Position numbers and translations under genes: made by a program
Assembly: GCF_019207025.1 (NCBI RefSeq)
Contig: NZ_JAEEGC010000134.1
Span: forward strand, 1 to 43,284
Origin: Clostridium thailandense
GTDB lineage: Bacteria; Bacillota; Clostridia; Clostridiales; Clostridiaceae
Length of the DNA: 43,284 nt
Direction of reading: 5' to 3'
Part shown: positions 8,981 to 16,462 of the stretch, one piece after another
Numbering within the stretch: position 1 is the stretch's first letter
Layout of the letters: each line of letters opens with the position of its first letter
Notes under the pieces: model-generated
The model's input: only the letters and a program-made list of their open reading frames with translations
Databases searched by the model: none
What the model was told of the DNA's origin: nothing

Positions 8981-10006
8981 TCAACTTGAAGCTCTACACA
9001 TTCTTTCACGTATTCTATATCTTATATTTGATGACTCCTTTGATCTATGAGATAGCACTAGATCTACAGCCTCCAAGGCATCCTCTTTTGTTACGTAATC
9101 ACGCTCATAAAGAGCCGCAATAGTACATGCGGTTTCTTTTATAATAGTTTGAGCTCTATTCCAAGAAACAAAAGCTTCTATACAATATTTTGATATAAAC
9201 CTCAAAATTGTACCTGAAATAGTAACATACTCAAGTGTCTCTTTAGCTTTTGCAATCTTATCTCTTAATTTATTTTCTTCATCACTAAATTTAATAATAA
9301 AATCAGCTGGATTCTTTTCAAACTCTTTTTTTCTTTTAATAATTTCTAATATTTCGTTATGTTTTGCATTTTTTTCCACTTCTATACATAACCCAAAGCA
9401 GTCTAATAATTTTGATCTTATTTCTCCTTCTTCTGGGTTCATAGTTCCTATAAGAACAAATTGTGATTTATGCGAATATGAATAATTCTCTTTTTTTAAT
9501 ATGTTAACTCCACTAGTTACAGTATTTGAAAGAATGTTTATAATACTCTCATTTAGTAAATTTATCTCATCTACATATATAATTCCTCTATTTGCTTTGG
9601 CTAAATCTCCTGGTTCAAATTTATACTTTTTTTCTTCATTCTTAATAGTATATTGATACTCTAAAGTTCCTGCTAAGCTACTCTCTATAGTTGAACTTGT
9701 AACTTCTACAAGGGGAGCTTTTTTCTTTATTATATTAATATGATGAAGGGCATGAAACTTTTTTTTACAGCTTTCGCAGATATAATTCTTATTTATGGGA
9801 TCACAATTATAATTACAACCTTCTACTGTGTTTATTTCTGGCAGCAATGATGTTAATGCCTTTGCTGCAGTCGATTTAGCTGTTCCTTTTTTCCCATAAA
9901 TTAAAACTCCTCCTATACGTGGATTTATAGCATTTAAAATCAATGCTTTCTTCATCTTTTCTTGTCCAACGATAGCAGTAAATGGATAAATTATTGAGTT
10001 AGGCAT
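8981..10006 (-). CDS. ChlI/BchI-type AAA+ ATPase (magnesium chelatase subunit I-like)
   Basis: The 341-residue protein has the layout of chelatase I subunits. The first block is FTAIVGQEKMKKALILNAINP, then Walker A GKKGTAKST (39-45), a four-cysteine cluster (Cys 64, 68, 77, 80) likely to bind metal as in other ChlI proteins, Walker B GIIYVDEINLL (141-151), sensor 1 VLIGTMNPEEG, and the C-terminal four-helix part ending in RIRERM. ChlI proteins form hexameric motors that work with a VWA-domain D subunit. No D subunit and no H subunit lie in this window, so metal insertion into tetrapyrrole is not implied. The ATG follows AAAGGGATG and overlaps the preceding small frame by 8 bp. A strong promoter with paired palindromes (10348-10434) lies about 360 bp upstream and is shared in design with the UroD-type gene at 13773. 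Confidence 0.9.
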   Translation of the reverse strand: MPNSIIYPFTAIVGQEKMKKALILNAINPRIGGVLIYGKKGTAKSTAAKALTSLLPEINTVEGCNYNCDPINKNYICESCKKKFHALHHINIIKKKAPLVEVTSSTIESSLAGTLEYQYTIKNEEKKYKFEPGDLAKANRGIIYVDEINLLNESIINILSNTVTSGVNILKKENYSYSHKSQFVLIGTMNPEEGEIRSKLLDCFGLCIEVEKNAKHNEILEIIKRKKEFEKNPADFIIKFSDEENKLRDKIAKAKETLEYVTISGTILRFISKYCIEAFVSWNRAQTIIKETACTIAALYERDYVTKEDALEAVDLVLSHRSKESSNIRYRIRERMCRASS

Positions 10007-10262
10007 ATTGGTACATCCCTTTCATTAATTTCTCAGTATCTGAAATAAACTTAATATTTACCATTATTTTCATTAAAACATACCGAACTATATCATAAGC
10101 TTTTCTCTTGATTATACTAAAATATGTCAATTTACTAAGGATAAAATATACATTCAAAGCATAATTTATCCTAAATATCACGTTTGTTAAAATGAGATTT
10201 ATCGTTAATGTGGGATTCATTAACATGGGATTTATTAACAATTTAATGATTTTTAATAGCAT
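9999..10262 (-). CDS. Possible leader ORF (87 residues) coupled to the ChlI-like gene
   Basis: An open frame in the 5' leader of the ChlI-like gene. It begins with AAGGA seven bases before ATG and its stop overlaps the ATPase start by 8 bp, a layout that allows translational coupling. The predicted protein is rich in Ile, Leu and Asn and matches no family I know. Its N-terminal part (LINPMLMNPTLTINLILTN) reflects a short DNA repeat at 10194-10243, where GGGATTTATTAAC-like units recur with 16-18 bp steps. It could equally be a chance frame in AT-rich leader RNA. Confidence 0.35.
   Translation of the reverse strand: MLLKIIKLLINPMLMNPTLTINLILTNVIFRINYALNVYFILSKLTYFSIIKRKAYDIVRYVLMKIMVNIKFISDTEKLMKGMYQYA
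10194..10243. repeat. Three short imperfect tandem units in the chlI leader
   Basis: Units GAGATTTATCGTTAAT, GGGATTCATTAACAT and GGGATTTATTAACAAT follow each other at steps of 18 and 16 bp. They lie in the transcribed leader between the promoter and the ATPase start. Confidence 0.6.
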
Positions 10263-10347
10263 ATTTATCCTTAGTAAAGAGATGGGCTTTTTAATCAGTT
10301 CATAACCTTGTATTACTATTCATTCTATGGCAAAATACAAACATTTT

Positions 10348-10370
10348 TCGTAAATTTGTTATATTTACGA
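10348..10370. promoter_or_regulatory. Operator O2 of the chlI promoter, 23-bp palindrome
   Basis: TCGTAAAT-N7-ATTTACGA is an exact 8+7+8 palindrome covering the expected transcription start, 4 bp downstream of the -10 box. The site at 13283-13305 has the same arms except one base. Probable TetR-family operator. Confidence 0.75.
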
Positions 10371-10374
10371 TTTT

Positions 10375-10404
10375 ATTATAATACGTTTTCACATTACATG
10401 TCAA
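10375..10404 (-). promoter_or_regulatory. Sigma-A promoter P1 for the ChlI-like gene
   Basis: Minus-strand consensus boxes TTGACA (10399-10404) and TATAAT (10375-10380) are separated by 18 bp. The start should fall near 10368, giving a leader of about 360 nt. Confidence 0.85.
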
Positions 10405-10411
10405 CGCTTTT

Positions 10412-10434
10412 TCGTAAGATTTGAAATTTTACTA
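10412..10434. promoter_or_regulatory. Operator O1 of the chlI promoter, 23-bp imperfect palindrome
   Basis: TCGTAAGA-N7-TTTTACTA, 7 bp upstream of the -35 box and 64 bp from O2. It is almost the same sequence as the site at 13219-13241 in the methyltransferase promoter, read in the other direction. Confidence 0.7.
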
Positions 10435-10451
10435 TTTTTCTGTTTATATAT

Positions 10452-10480
10452 TTGTGATTTCAAAATAATTGTGTTATATT
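10452..10480 (+). promoter_or_regulatory. Tentative tetR promoter
   Basis: TTGTGA (10452-10457) and TATATT (10475-10480) with a 17-bp spacer, 160 bp before the TetR start. It lies next to operator O1, so autoregulation is possible. The boxes are imperfect in an AT-rich region. Confidence 0.35.
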
Positions 10481-10639
10481 AATGCCATTATATAGGAACT
10501 ATTAATACATTAAAATTTATGATAATATTTTATCTGTAAGAAAATAAATATTATTATTAAATTTAATAATTTACAACTCAACCTCTTTTTATTTATATTG
10601 AAATTTTATAAAATCATATTGCTAAATAAGGAGAACAAA

Positions 10640-11290
10640 ATGAAAAGGTCAAATAAAGGAATAATTACTTATCTGAAAATTTTACAAAATGCTAAGGAGT
10701 TATTCTATGAAAAAGGATTTGCAAATACTACAGTCAAGGAAATTTGTAATCAATCTAACGTAAAGTTAGGGACATTTACCTATTACTTTAATACTAAAGA
10801 AGCTTTAATATCTGATATTTACGCAGAATATATAATGAAAATATATAATTGCATAAATCATGTTGAAAATCGAAAGATGAATAGTTTAGAGAAGAATACT
10901 ATAGCTTTTTTTGTGTATGATGAACTAATTTTTAATGACCCTAATACCATTAAGTTTCATTATGATGTCATAACCAAATTGTCACTTTACATAATTCTCA
11001 GCAAAAATTTAAGAAGATTTTACCCTAGTTTTGTAAAAGACTTCAATCTTGGAATCGATGAAAAGGAAACTATTAGAATCTTTTCTGCAGACTTAGGTAT
11101 AAGGCGTGAGTTCACTTTAGAATTCGTCGAAAATAACCTCTTCGACAGTTCTTTAGATATGTCTACTGCTATTTATACAATGGTGGGAAGACTTTTAAAA
11201 ATCGATGAGGAAATTATGAATGAATATATAAAGAATGCTACTGAATTTCTAAACAAAAATTACTTGGCTCATATAAAATTGTTGATATAG
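10640..11290 (+). CDS. TetR/AcrR-family transcriptional regulator
   Basis: The 216-residue protein starts with a TetR helix-turn-helix: ILQNAKELFYEKGFANTTVKEICNQSNVKLGTFTYYFNTKEALI (about residues 12-55), with the recognition helix around KLGTFTYYF. The C-terminal ligand domain is helical and unlike any I can name. A longer frame opens at 10598, but AAGGAG lies 8 bp before the ATG at 10640, so I use that. It is divergent from the ChlI-like gene, whose promoter carries two 23-bp palindromes. The same pair occurs before the UroD-type gene at 13773, so this protein is the best candidate repressor of both. The effector is unknown. A hairpin at 11412-11458 ends the unit. Confidence 0.88.
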   Translation: MKRSNKGIITYLKILQNAKELFYEKGFANTTVKEICNQSNVKLGTFTYYFNTKEALISDIYAEYIMKIYNCINHVENRKMNSLEKNTIAFFVYDELIFNDPNTIKFHYDVITKLSLYIILSKNLRRFYPSFVKDFNLGIDEKETIRIFSADLGIRREFTLEFVENNLFDSSLDMSTAIYTMVGRLLKIDEEIMNEYIKNATEFLNKNYLAHIKLLI

Positions 11291-11411
11291 CTAATGATTA
11301 CACAATAATCCTATTAAACCCCAAAAACTATTATATTGAAATTAAAGATACTTTTAACAACATTGTAATGATATGGAATAATTATATTATATAGGGATTA
11401 GGGTTATAAGT

Positions 11412-11458
11412 ATAGGAGATGATTCAATCATTACAGATTGATATGTATCATCTCCTAT
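11412..11458 (+). terminator. Terminator between tetR and the diguanylate cyclase gene
   Basis: ATAGGAGATGAT (11412-11423) and ATCATCTCCTAT (11447-11458) pair perfectly, with an inner TCAATC/GATTGA stem. It is followed on the plus strand by GTTTATATTT, so it serves tetR. The convergent gene on the other strand may use it more weakly. Confidence 0.7.
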
Positions 11459-11486
11459 GTTTATATTTAAATATCAATATAGATTT

Positions 11487-13064
11487 TTAAATTTCTATTT
11501 CCGATGCTTCTACCCTGTTTCTTCCATTATGTTTTGCTCTATACAAGCAATCATCAGCTCTTTTAATTAACGAATTAATATTGTCATCATATTTTAATTC
11601 TGTTATTCCAACGCTAATAGTAATAGACAATTTATTACATTCAAATTTATATTTGCTAATTTTGTATCTAATTTTATCACATATCTCATAACCAACTTTC
11701 AGTTGTGTATTAGGCAGCAGTATTAAAAATTCTTCTCCACCAAATCTACCTACTTTTCCTTTGACATCTAATTCAATATTAATTAATTCGGCTACTTTTT
11801 CTAATACCTTGTCTCCAATTAGATGTCCATAATTATCATTAACTTTCTTAAAATGATCTATATCGACCATAGCTATACTAAGATAAGTACAATTCCTTAT
11901 GACATTTTTAATTTCGTTTTGCAATAACTCAGTAATATATTTCTTATTACTTACTTTTGTTAACTCATCTTTAATTGAATCAATATATAGCCTCTCATTT
12001 AATCTTATTAATTCATTATTAACTTGCTTTAACTCATTTTGTGCAGTTACTAATTCTGTTATATCATATAACAATATTAAATATCCAACTATATAGTTTT
12101 TATATTTTTTAATTGCACTCAAAGACCCATAGTAATCAGCATTTTTATCTAAAATTTTATTCTTCAAATGTATTTTCAAACTTGATTCTTTTAAATCATA
12201 AAAATTGTATTTATCGATTTCTCCTATAATTTGATTAATAGGCATTCCAATTACTCTAGAAATATTGACATTCAACATTTCTAGAGCCTTTCTATTCATA
12301 TCTACAATTTTTTTATTTTCATCAAGTACTATCATTAATTCATTCATATCTTCAAAGACATATTCTCGGGCAATAACCACTATATCCATAAATTTATATC
12401 GAATCATTCCATAAACTCCTACTATCACAGATATACAAAATGAAATTGAAGTAGTATCTAGATTATTATAAATATTTATATTGCCTATGAATAAGATATC
12501 AGTAACAATTGGGAAAAACATTCCAATTATCATTATTATAGCCTGTTTTTTTCGAGCATACTGTCTTGAAAATACAGATTTTATTAGTATTCCAATACTA
12601 ACTGCATTCAATAAATAATTGTAACTAGCATTAATCCATAGCCAAAATCCTTTACTAAACATTAAAATTTTATATTTACCTACAGGCTCAAGATAGAAAT
12701 TATATGAAAACCAATTATTATATCTTAAAGTTAAAACTACAATAGCAGTAATAGTAGGAATAATCAAAAGAAGATTTATCTTATTTTTAAAATTTCTTGC
12801 ATCATACATTAAGCCCAATATTGTCATTAACCAAACTGCAGGTATATAAACTATAAATGCCATCTTAATTCCAAACCATATGATTTTACTATTCATGCTG
12901 TTTAATAATAAATTAACAGCATCCAAAGCATTCCATACAGCAACTAACAAAATACAAACAATGAAAGTTTTTACTCCTGGTATATTACGTCTTTTAAAAA
13001 TAAAAACGGATATAGCAACTAAAGTAACTGCTAAAATGAATAAAATAAAAATATACAGGTCCAT
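11487..13064 (-). CDS. Membrane diguanylate cyclase with 7TM sensor, PAS and GGDEF domains
   Basis: GGDEF enzymes make cyclic di-GMP from two GTP. The 525-residue protein has an N-terminal block of about seven hydrophobic helices (residues 1-210) like the 7TM sensor of some histidine kinases, then a PAS domain (about 230-340, beginning NELMIVLDENKKIVDMN), a short linker helix, and a GGDEF domain (about 370-525). The active site is GGEEF, with the metal-binding DIDHFKKVNDNYGH upstream. The usual inhibitory RxxD motif before GGEEF is replaced by DVKG, so product inhibition by that site is unlikely. Start chosen at 13064, where GGAGGAG precedes the ATG; an upstream in-frame ATG at 13100 has no such site. 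It stands alone, and its ligand is unknown. Confidence 0.9.
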   Translation of the reverse strand: MDLYIFILFILAVTLVAISVFIFKRRNIPGVKTFIVCILLVAVWNALDAVNLLLNSMNSKIIWFGIKMAFIVYIPAVWLMTILGLMYDARNFKNKINLLLIIPTITAIVVLTLRYNNWFSYNFYLEPVGKYKILMFSKGFWLWINASYNYLLNAVSIGILIKSVFSRQYARKKQAIIMIIGMFFPIVTDILFIGNINIYNNLDTTSISFCISVIVGVYGMIRYKFMDIVVIAREYVFEDMNELMIVLDENKKIVDMNRKALEMLNVNISRVIGMPINQIIGEIDKYNFYDLKESSLKIHLKNKILDKNADYYGSLSAIKKYKNYIVGYLILLYDITELVTAQNELKQVNNELIRLNERLYIDSIKDELTKVSNKKYITELLQNEIKNVIRNCTYLSIAMVDIDHFKKVNDNYGHLIGDKVLEKVAELINIELDVKGKVGRFGGEEFLILLPNTQLKVGYEICDKIRYKISKYKFECNKLSITISVGITELKYDDNINSLIKRADDCLYRAKHNGRNRVEASEIEI

Positions 13065-13218
13065 GAACTCCTCCAATATTTCTATATTACTGTCGTACAA
13101 AACTTTATGTTTTTATATAAATAATTTCTTGCTTAATTATATCATATTTAAATATTATTCTCTCATATTTTGAATTTCTCGTATATTTTATTAAATGTTC
13201 AATTTTTAAATATAAAAA

Positions 13219-13241
13219 TAGTAAAATTTAAAATTTTACGA
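13219..13241. promoter_or_regulatory. Operator O1 of the UroD-type gene promoter
   Basis: TAGTAAAA-N7-TTTTACGA, 7 bp before the -35 box. It matches the O1 site of the chlI promoter at all but two positions when that site is read on the minus strand. Confidence 0.7.
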
Positions 13242-13248
13242 AAATTCA

Positions 13249-13278
13249 TTGACATATGATGGCGATAAATATTATAAT
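13249..13278 (+). promoter_or_regulatory. Sigma-A promoter P2 for the UroD-type methyltransferase gene
   Basis: TTGACA (13249-13254) and TATAAT (13273-13278) are separated by 18 bp, exactly as in P1. The start falls near 13285, which gives a leader of about 490 nt before the TTG at 13773. Confidence 0.8.
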
Positions 13279-13282
13279 AAAA

Positions 13283-13305
13283 TCGTAAACTTTAAAAATT
13301 TACGA
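13283..13305. promoter_or_regulatory. Operator O2 of the UroD-type gene promoter
   Basis: TCGTAAAC-N7-ATTTACGA, 4 bp after the -10 box and 64 bp from O1. This is the same geometry as in the chlI promoter. Confidence 0.75.
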
Positions 13306-13772
13306 AACATAAGAATATTTGTATTCTTTGCTAAAAAATTCTCCTCAGCCATGTGCTATGTATTCTTTGTTATTGGCTTTGCTTAACAAGTTAAGAAAAC
13401 GTATCCAAGCTGAGTTGAAACATAATCAAATGTTAATGAAATATTTTTAGTCTTTGTTTCTTGTAAATAAGAAACTATTAAATAAGTTCCCCTTCATTAC
13501 ACTGATTACTACTCCCCCAAGTAGAACAGTGGAAATAAAAATAAATTTAAACGGTCTCAACCCTATATTATATGGGCTGAGACCGTTTAACCGTAGTAAA
13601 TTAATAATATTTTGTTTATAACTTATAAAAATTTTTTTACAATCAACGTAATTAATATATTTAATAATATCCCAAATGATTTAGCTCTATATTCTATTGA
13701 ATTGAGACTATTTAACCTCTTCTGGTAATTTACCAATCTTATAAATTAAAATTAAAACATGGAGGGATTCAA
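13306..13772. other. Long leader region before the UroD-type gene
   Basis: No gene is visible in these 467 bp. It contains the hairpin at 13547-13590 and a degenerate copy of that hairpin's right half (about 13690-13712, GAATTGAGACTATTTAA). Shortly after O2 the text ATTTGTATTCTTTGC resembles the chlI leader, suggesting the promoter duplication included some leader. The ribosome site GGAGGG lies at 13761-13766. Confidence 0.5.
13547..13590. terminator. Strong hairpin AAACGGTCTCA/TGAGACCGTTT
   Basis: TTAAACGGTCTCA (13547-13559) pairs perfectly with TGAGACCGTTTAA (13578-13590), with further CCC/GGG pairing inside. A T-rich tract follows only on the minus strand, yet no minus-strand gene lies upstream of it. 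A close relative follows hbd (32244-32288). It may be a relic terminator or a leader structure of the gene at 13773. Confidence 0.55.
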
Positions 13773-14873
13773 TTGAAAAGTAATAAAGAAGCATATGATC
13801 AACATTTAAGAAGAATGGAAAAAGCAATATCATTGGAAAAAACCGACAGGATTCCTGTATTAATAACAACAGACTCTTTCTGGGCAAATCACATAGATGT
13901 AAAATTATCTGAGTTTTATGATAATGATGAGTTATCCAATCAAACCATACTTGATTCCTTCAAAGAGATGGGAGATGTGGATGCTATTGACTTCTGTTCT
14001 TCATATTCTCCAGAATTAAGACTTAGACAACTTTCAAGTGTTAAACTTCATAAACATAAACTTTTTAAAGATAAATCTTGCCATATTAATGAAAAAAAAC
14101 TAATAACAGAAGATGACTATGATACTATTCTAAACAAAGGTTTTGAATACTTTTTCACAGATTATGTTCAGAATAGATTAAACATAAATGAAATATTTAA
14201 ACAGCCTGAATATTTTTCAACAGCTCAACAAAAATTTAAAAAAGAAGGATACGTTGCATGCTCTACTGTATTTTCATCCTTTGAGGTGGATTATCTAAGT
14301 GCTGGACGTACACTTGAAAACTTTTCGAGAGATCTTCATAAAATTCCAGATAAAGTTTATGCTGTATTGGATGTCATACACGAGTACCATATCAAAAGTT
14401 TAAGACAACAAATACGAAATACAAAACCTTTTTCCGTATGTGTTGGTGCCGCACGTGGTGCCAGTCAATTTTATTCTAAAAAACATTGGGATCGTATCGT
14501 AGGTAAATATTATAAAGCAATTGCTGATATGGTAATCGAAGAAGGTTCTATTGTCCAATGGCATATTGACGGAGATTATGAGAGAGATCTTGACTTCTTC
14601 CGCAATTTTCCAAAGGGAAAATGTATTTTTGCTCCTGCTAGTATCATGGATCTTTACAAGATTAAAGAAGTACTGGGAGATGTTATGGCCATACAATGTA
14701 ATACTCCTCCAGCTTTACTTACCCTTGGTACTCCTGACGAAGTATATGATTATTGTTCGAATCTTGTAGAGGATATGGGATCAGGCTTTATTATGGGCGC
14801 TGGTTGTTGTGTTCCATATAATGCCAATGCAGAAAATGTACAAGCTATGGTTGCAGCTGCAACAGGAAGATAA
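13773..14873 (+). CDS. UroD-family (MtaA/CmuA-type) corrinoid methyltransferase-like protein
   Basis: The 366-residue protein belongs to the uroporphyrinogen decarboxylase superfamily, in the branch of methyltransferases that move methyl groups between substrates, corrinoid proteins and coenzymes. The N-terminus KSNKEAYDQHLRRMEKAISLEKTDRIPVLI is typical of that branch, as is the late LGTPDEVYDYCSNLVEDMGSGFIMGAGCCVPYNANAENVQAMV. HIDGDYERDLDFF and GAGCCVP hold likely zinc ligands (His, Cys), by analogy with MtaA. Translation starts at TTG, six bases after GGAGGG. No corrinoid protein is adjacent, unlike the set at 41-43 kb, so its partner must be elsewhere. The promoter duplicates that of the ChlI-like gene. 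Substrate unknown. Confidence 0.82.
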   Translation: MKSNKEAYDQHLRRMEKAISLEKTDRIPVLITTDSFWANHIDVKLSEFYDNDELSNQTILDSFKEMGDVDAIDFCSSYSPELRLRQLSSVKLHKHKLFKDKSCHINEKKLITEDDYDTILNKGFEYFFTDYVQNRLNINEIFKQPEYFSTAQQKFKKEGYVACSTVFSSFEVDYLSAGRTLENFSRDLHKIPDKVYAVLDVIHEYHIKSLRQQIRNTKPFSVCVGAARGASQFYSKKHWDRIVGKYYKAIADMVIEEGSIVQWHIDGDYERDLDFFRNFPKGKCIFAPASIMDLYKIKEVLGDVMAIQCNTPPALLTLGTPDEVYDYCSNLVEDMGSGFIMGAGCCVPYNANAENVQAMVAAATGR

Positions 14874-14883
14874 TATAAAATAT

Positions 14884-14945
14884 AAAACAAAGGGAGTTTT
14901 TAAAACTATGTAATCAGTTTAAAAAATATCCCTTTGTTTTATTAT
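14884..14945 (+). terminator. Terminator of the UroD-type gene
   Basis: AAAACAAAGGGA (14884-14895) pairs with TCCCTTTGTTTT (14929-14940), with an inner TTTTTAAAACT/AGTTTAAAAAA stem. TTTTATTAT follows, 11 bp after the stop codon. Confidence 0.8.
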
Positions 14946-15086
14946 CCAAATTCATCTATTTTTTAAAAAAGTGACTGCTTCCTTTTTCTTCAAACATGTA
15001 AACTCCCCCACTCTACCTTATTAGATAAAACAATGTCACCTTTTTCAAAAACAAGGGTATATATTAAGTGAAAGGGGTTGATAAGT

Positions 15087-15311
15087 ATGGCTGCAAAATC
15101 AACAAAGCTAAGCAGTGCATTAGTAATTAAGTACAAGGATGGTGTAGATGCCAAAGGAAAGGAAATAATCAAAAAGCAGAGCTTTTCCAAGGTAAAAACT
15201 ACTGCTGTAGAGCAAGACATCTTTGATGCAGCGGTGGAAATAGGTAAACTGCTTGGTAAAACTCTAGATGAAGTCATAAGAGAAGATCAAAACGGAATAA
15301 CAAACGCTTAA
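15087..15311 (+). CDS. DUF1659-family small protein
   Basis: The 74-residue protein resembles the DUF1659 family: a start like MAAKSTKLSSALVIKYKDGVDAKGKEI and a helical C-terminus DIFDAAVEIGKLLGKTLDEVI. Such genes commonly stand beside DUF2922 genes in clostridia and bacilli, as here. No function is known to me. AAAGGGG lies 9-10 bp before the ATG at 15087; a TTG at 15078 is an unlikely start. Same operon as the next gene (34-bp gap). Confidence 0.8.
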   Translation: MAAKSTKLSSALVIKYKDGVDAKGKEIIKKQSFSKVKTTAVEQDIFDAAVEIGKLLGKTLDEVIREDQNGITNA

Positions 15312-15345
15312 TCAATTGTAAGTAAAGTAAGAGGGGGATATGTTT

Positions 15346-15564
15346 ATGAGTAAAACACTAGTAATGAATTTTTTAAATGAGGCCGGCAAAAAGACTGCTG
15401 TAAGAATTAATAATGTAAAAGATGATGTAACTGAAGCGGAAACTAAAGCTGCTATGGATGTAATAATTGAAAAAAATGTATTCACAACATCCGGAGGAGA
15501 CTTAAAGTCAAAAGATTCCGCTCAATTAATTGACAAAAGCACATCTGAATTCAATGTAAAATAA
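15346..15564 (+). CDS. DUF2922-family small protein
   Basis: The 72-residue protein fits the DUF2922 family: SKTLVMNFLNEAGKKTAVRINNVKDDVTEAETKAAMDVIIEKNVF, followed by a C-terminal beta-rich tail. Paired with the DUF1659 gene. I prefer the ATG at 15346, eight bases after AGGGGG, over the ATG at 15340, which is too close to the ribosome site. Function unknown. A terminator follows. Confidence 0.8.
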   Translation: MSKTLVMNFLNEAGKKTAVRINNVKDDVTEAETKAAMDVIIEKNVFTTSGGDLKSKDSAQLIDKSTSEFNVK

Positions 15565-15582
15565 AATAACTATTTCATACAA

Positions 15583-15617
15583 ACAGAGAAGAATTTTTAT
15601 AATTATTCTCTGTTTTT
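15583..15617 (+). terminator. Terminator of the DUF1659-DUF2922 pair
   Basis: ACAGAGAA (15583-15590) and TTCTCTGT (15605-15612), extended inside by GAAT/ATTA, are followed by TTTTTTAT. It starts 18 bp after the stop codon. The next 230 bp hold no gene and presumably the promoter of the sigma-like genes. Confidence 0.85.
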
Positions 15618-15846
15618 TATATTTCAGCAAAAAAGTTTCAATATCGCAGTTTTTTACAGATTATTCAAGAAAATTGTCATACAATAATTAGGAAATTTCT
15701 TTTAAAAATCGCAACAAAAAAGTATAAAAATGGATATGTATAGTGTACTAGCAATTATTTTAAATGAAACCGCAAATTATAATTTGCAAGATAATTGCTT
15801 TAATTGCTATATTAATGAAAATTTTTGCAGCAAAGGGGATAGTAAA

Positions 15847-16446
15847 ATGAAAATTGAAAAACTACAAAGACTAATTAACGGTGTAAAAAATAAGGAATCT
15901 GATTGTATTATCGAATTAAACAACATATTCAAGGATTATGCAAAAAGTATATATACTTCTTATATAGGAAAAACATATGGAAATCAATATGAATTTGATT
16001 ATATAAGTGAGGTAAATACCAAACTAATTAATGGAACTTATACCTTTGATGGAAAAACAGATAAAGAATTTTATGCTTACATGAACGCTATTATAAGAAA
16101 TTGCGCTTCAAAACTCCTAAAGAGCTATATTCAACCTTTCTACAGAGTAGCCTCTCTAAATGAATTCTCTGAAAACATAAGTGTTTCAACTTCAATCGAA
16201 GAATATGTTATTTCAAAAATATCTAATGAAGAATTAATCTATGACCACTTATTTACAGACCTAAGCAAAGAAGAAAAAAATACTGTCACCTGTAACCTAA
16301 AGGAAGAGGAAAGCATTTATGAATATGCAGAAAGAAAAGAGTATAAAACAGTAACGGTAAGATCCTATATGAGCAAAGCTGTCAGTAAAATGAGAAAGTA
16401 TGCAAAAGCTCATCATCTGTCAGAAAAATACCTTATACACTATTAG
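15847..16446 (+). CDS. Sigma-70-like protein, first of two
   Basis: This 199-residue protein has a sigma region 2-like stretch (NEIFKDYAKSIYTSY-like to INGTYTFDGKTDKEFYAYMNAIIRNCASKLLKSY, about 25-100) and a region 4-like C-terminus (LSKEEKNTVTCNLKEEESIYEYAERKEYKTVTVRSYMSKAVSKMRKYA). Similar sigma-like genes often head phage-type cassettes in clostridia and may serve as a specialised sigma factor or late regulator. AAAGGGGAT precedes the ATG at 15847; the frame is open from 15730, but without a good start. The homology is weak, so the sigma assignment is inferred from the two-domain layout and from the paralog that follows. Confidence 0.6.
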   Translation: MKIEKLQRLINGVKNKESDCIIELNNIFKDYAKSIYTSYIGKTYGNQYEFDYISEVNTKLINGTYTFDGKTDKEFYAYMNAIIRNCASKLLKSYIQPFYRVASLNEFSENISVSTSIEEYVISKISNEELIYDHLFTDLSKEEKNTVTCNLKEEESIYEYAERKEYKTVTVRSYMSKAVSKMRKYAKAHHLSEKYLIHY

Positions 16447-16462
16447 AGAGGAGGGAATAAAA

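Noticed and set aside
8981..10006. MoxR or McrB-type AAA+ ATPase
   Set aside because: GKKGTAKST, the four-cysteine insert and the late RIRERM pattern match ChlI/BchI proteins more closely.
10194..10243. CRISPR-like or iteron array
   Set aside because: Only three short imperfect units without spacers, inside a transcribed leader and with no Cas or Rep gene near.
12880..13173. A 97-codon plus-strand frame opposite the start of the diguanylate cyclase gene
   Set aside because: No ribosome site, no family resemblance, and it overlaps conserved membrane helices on the other strand.
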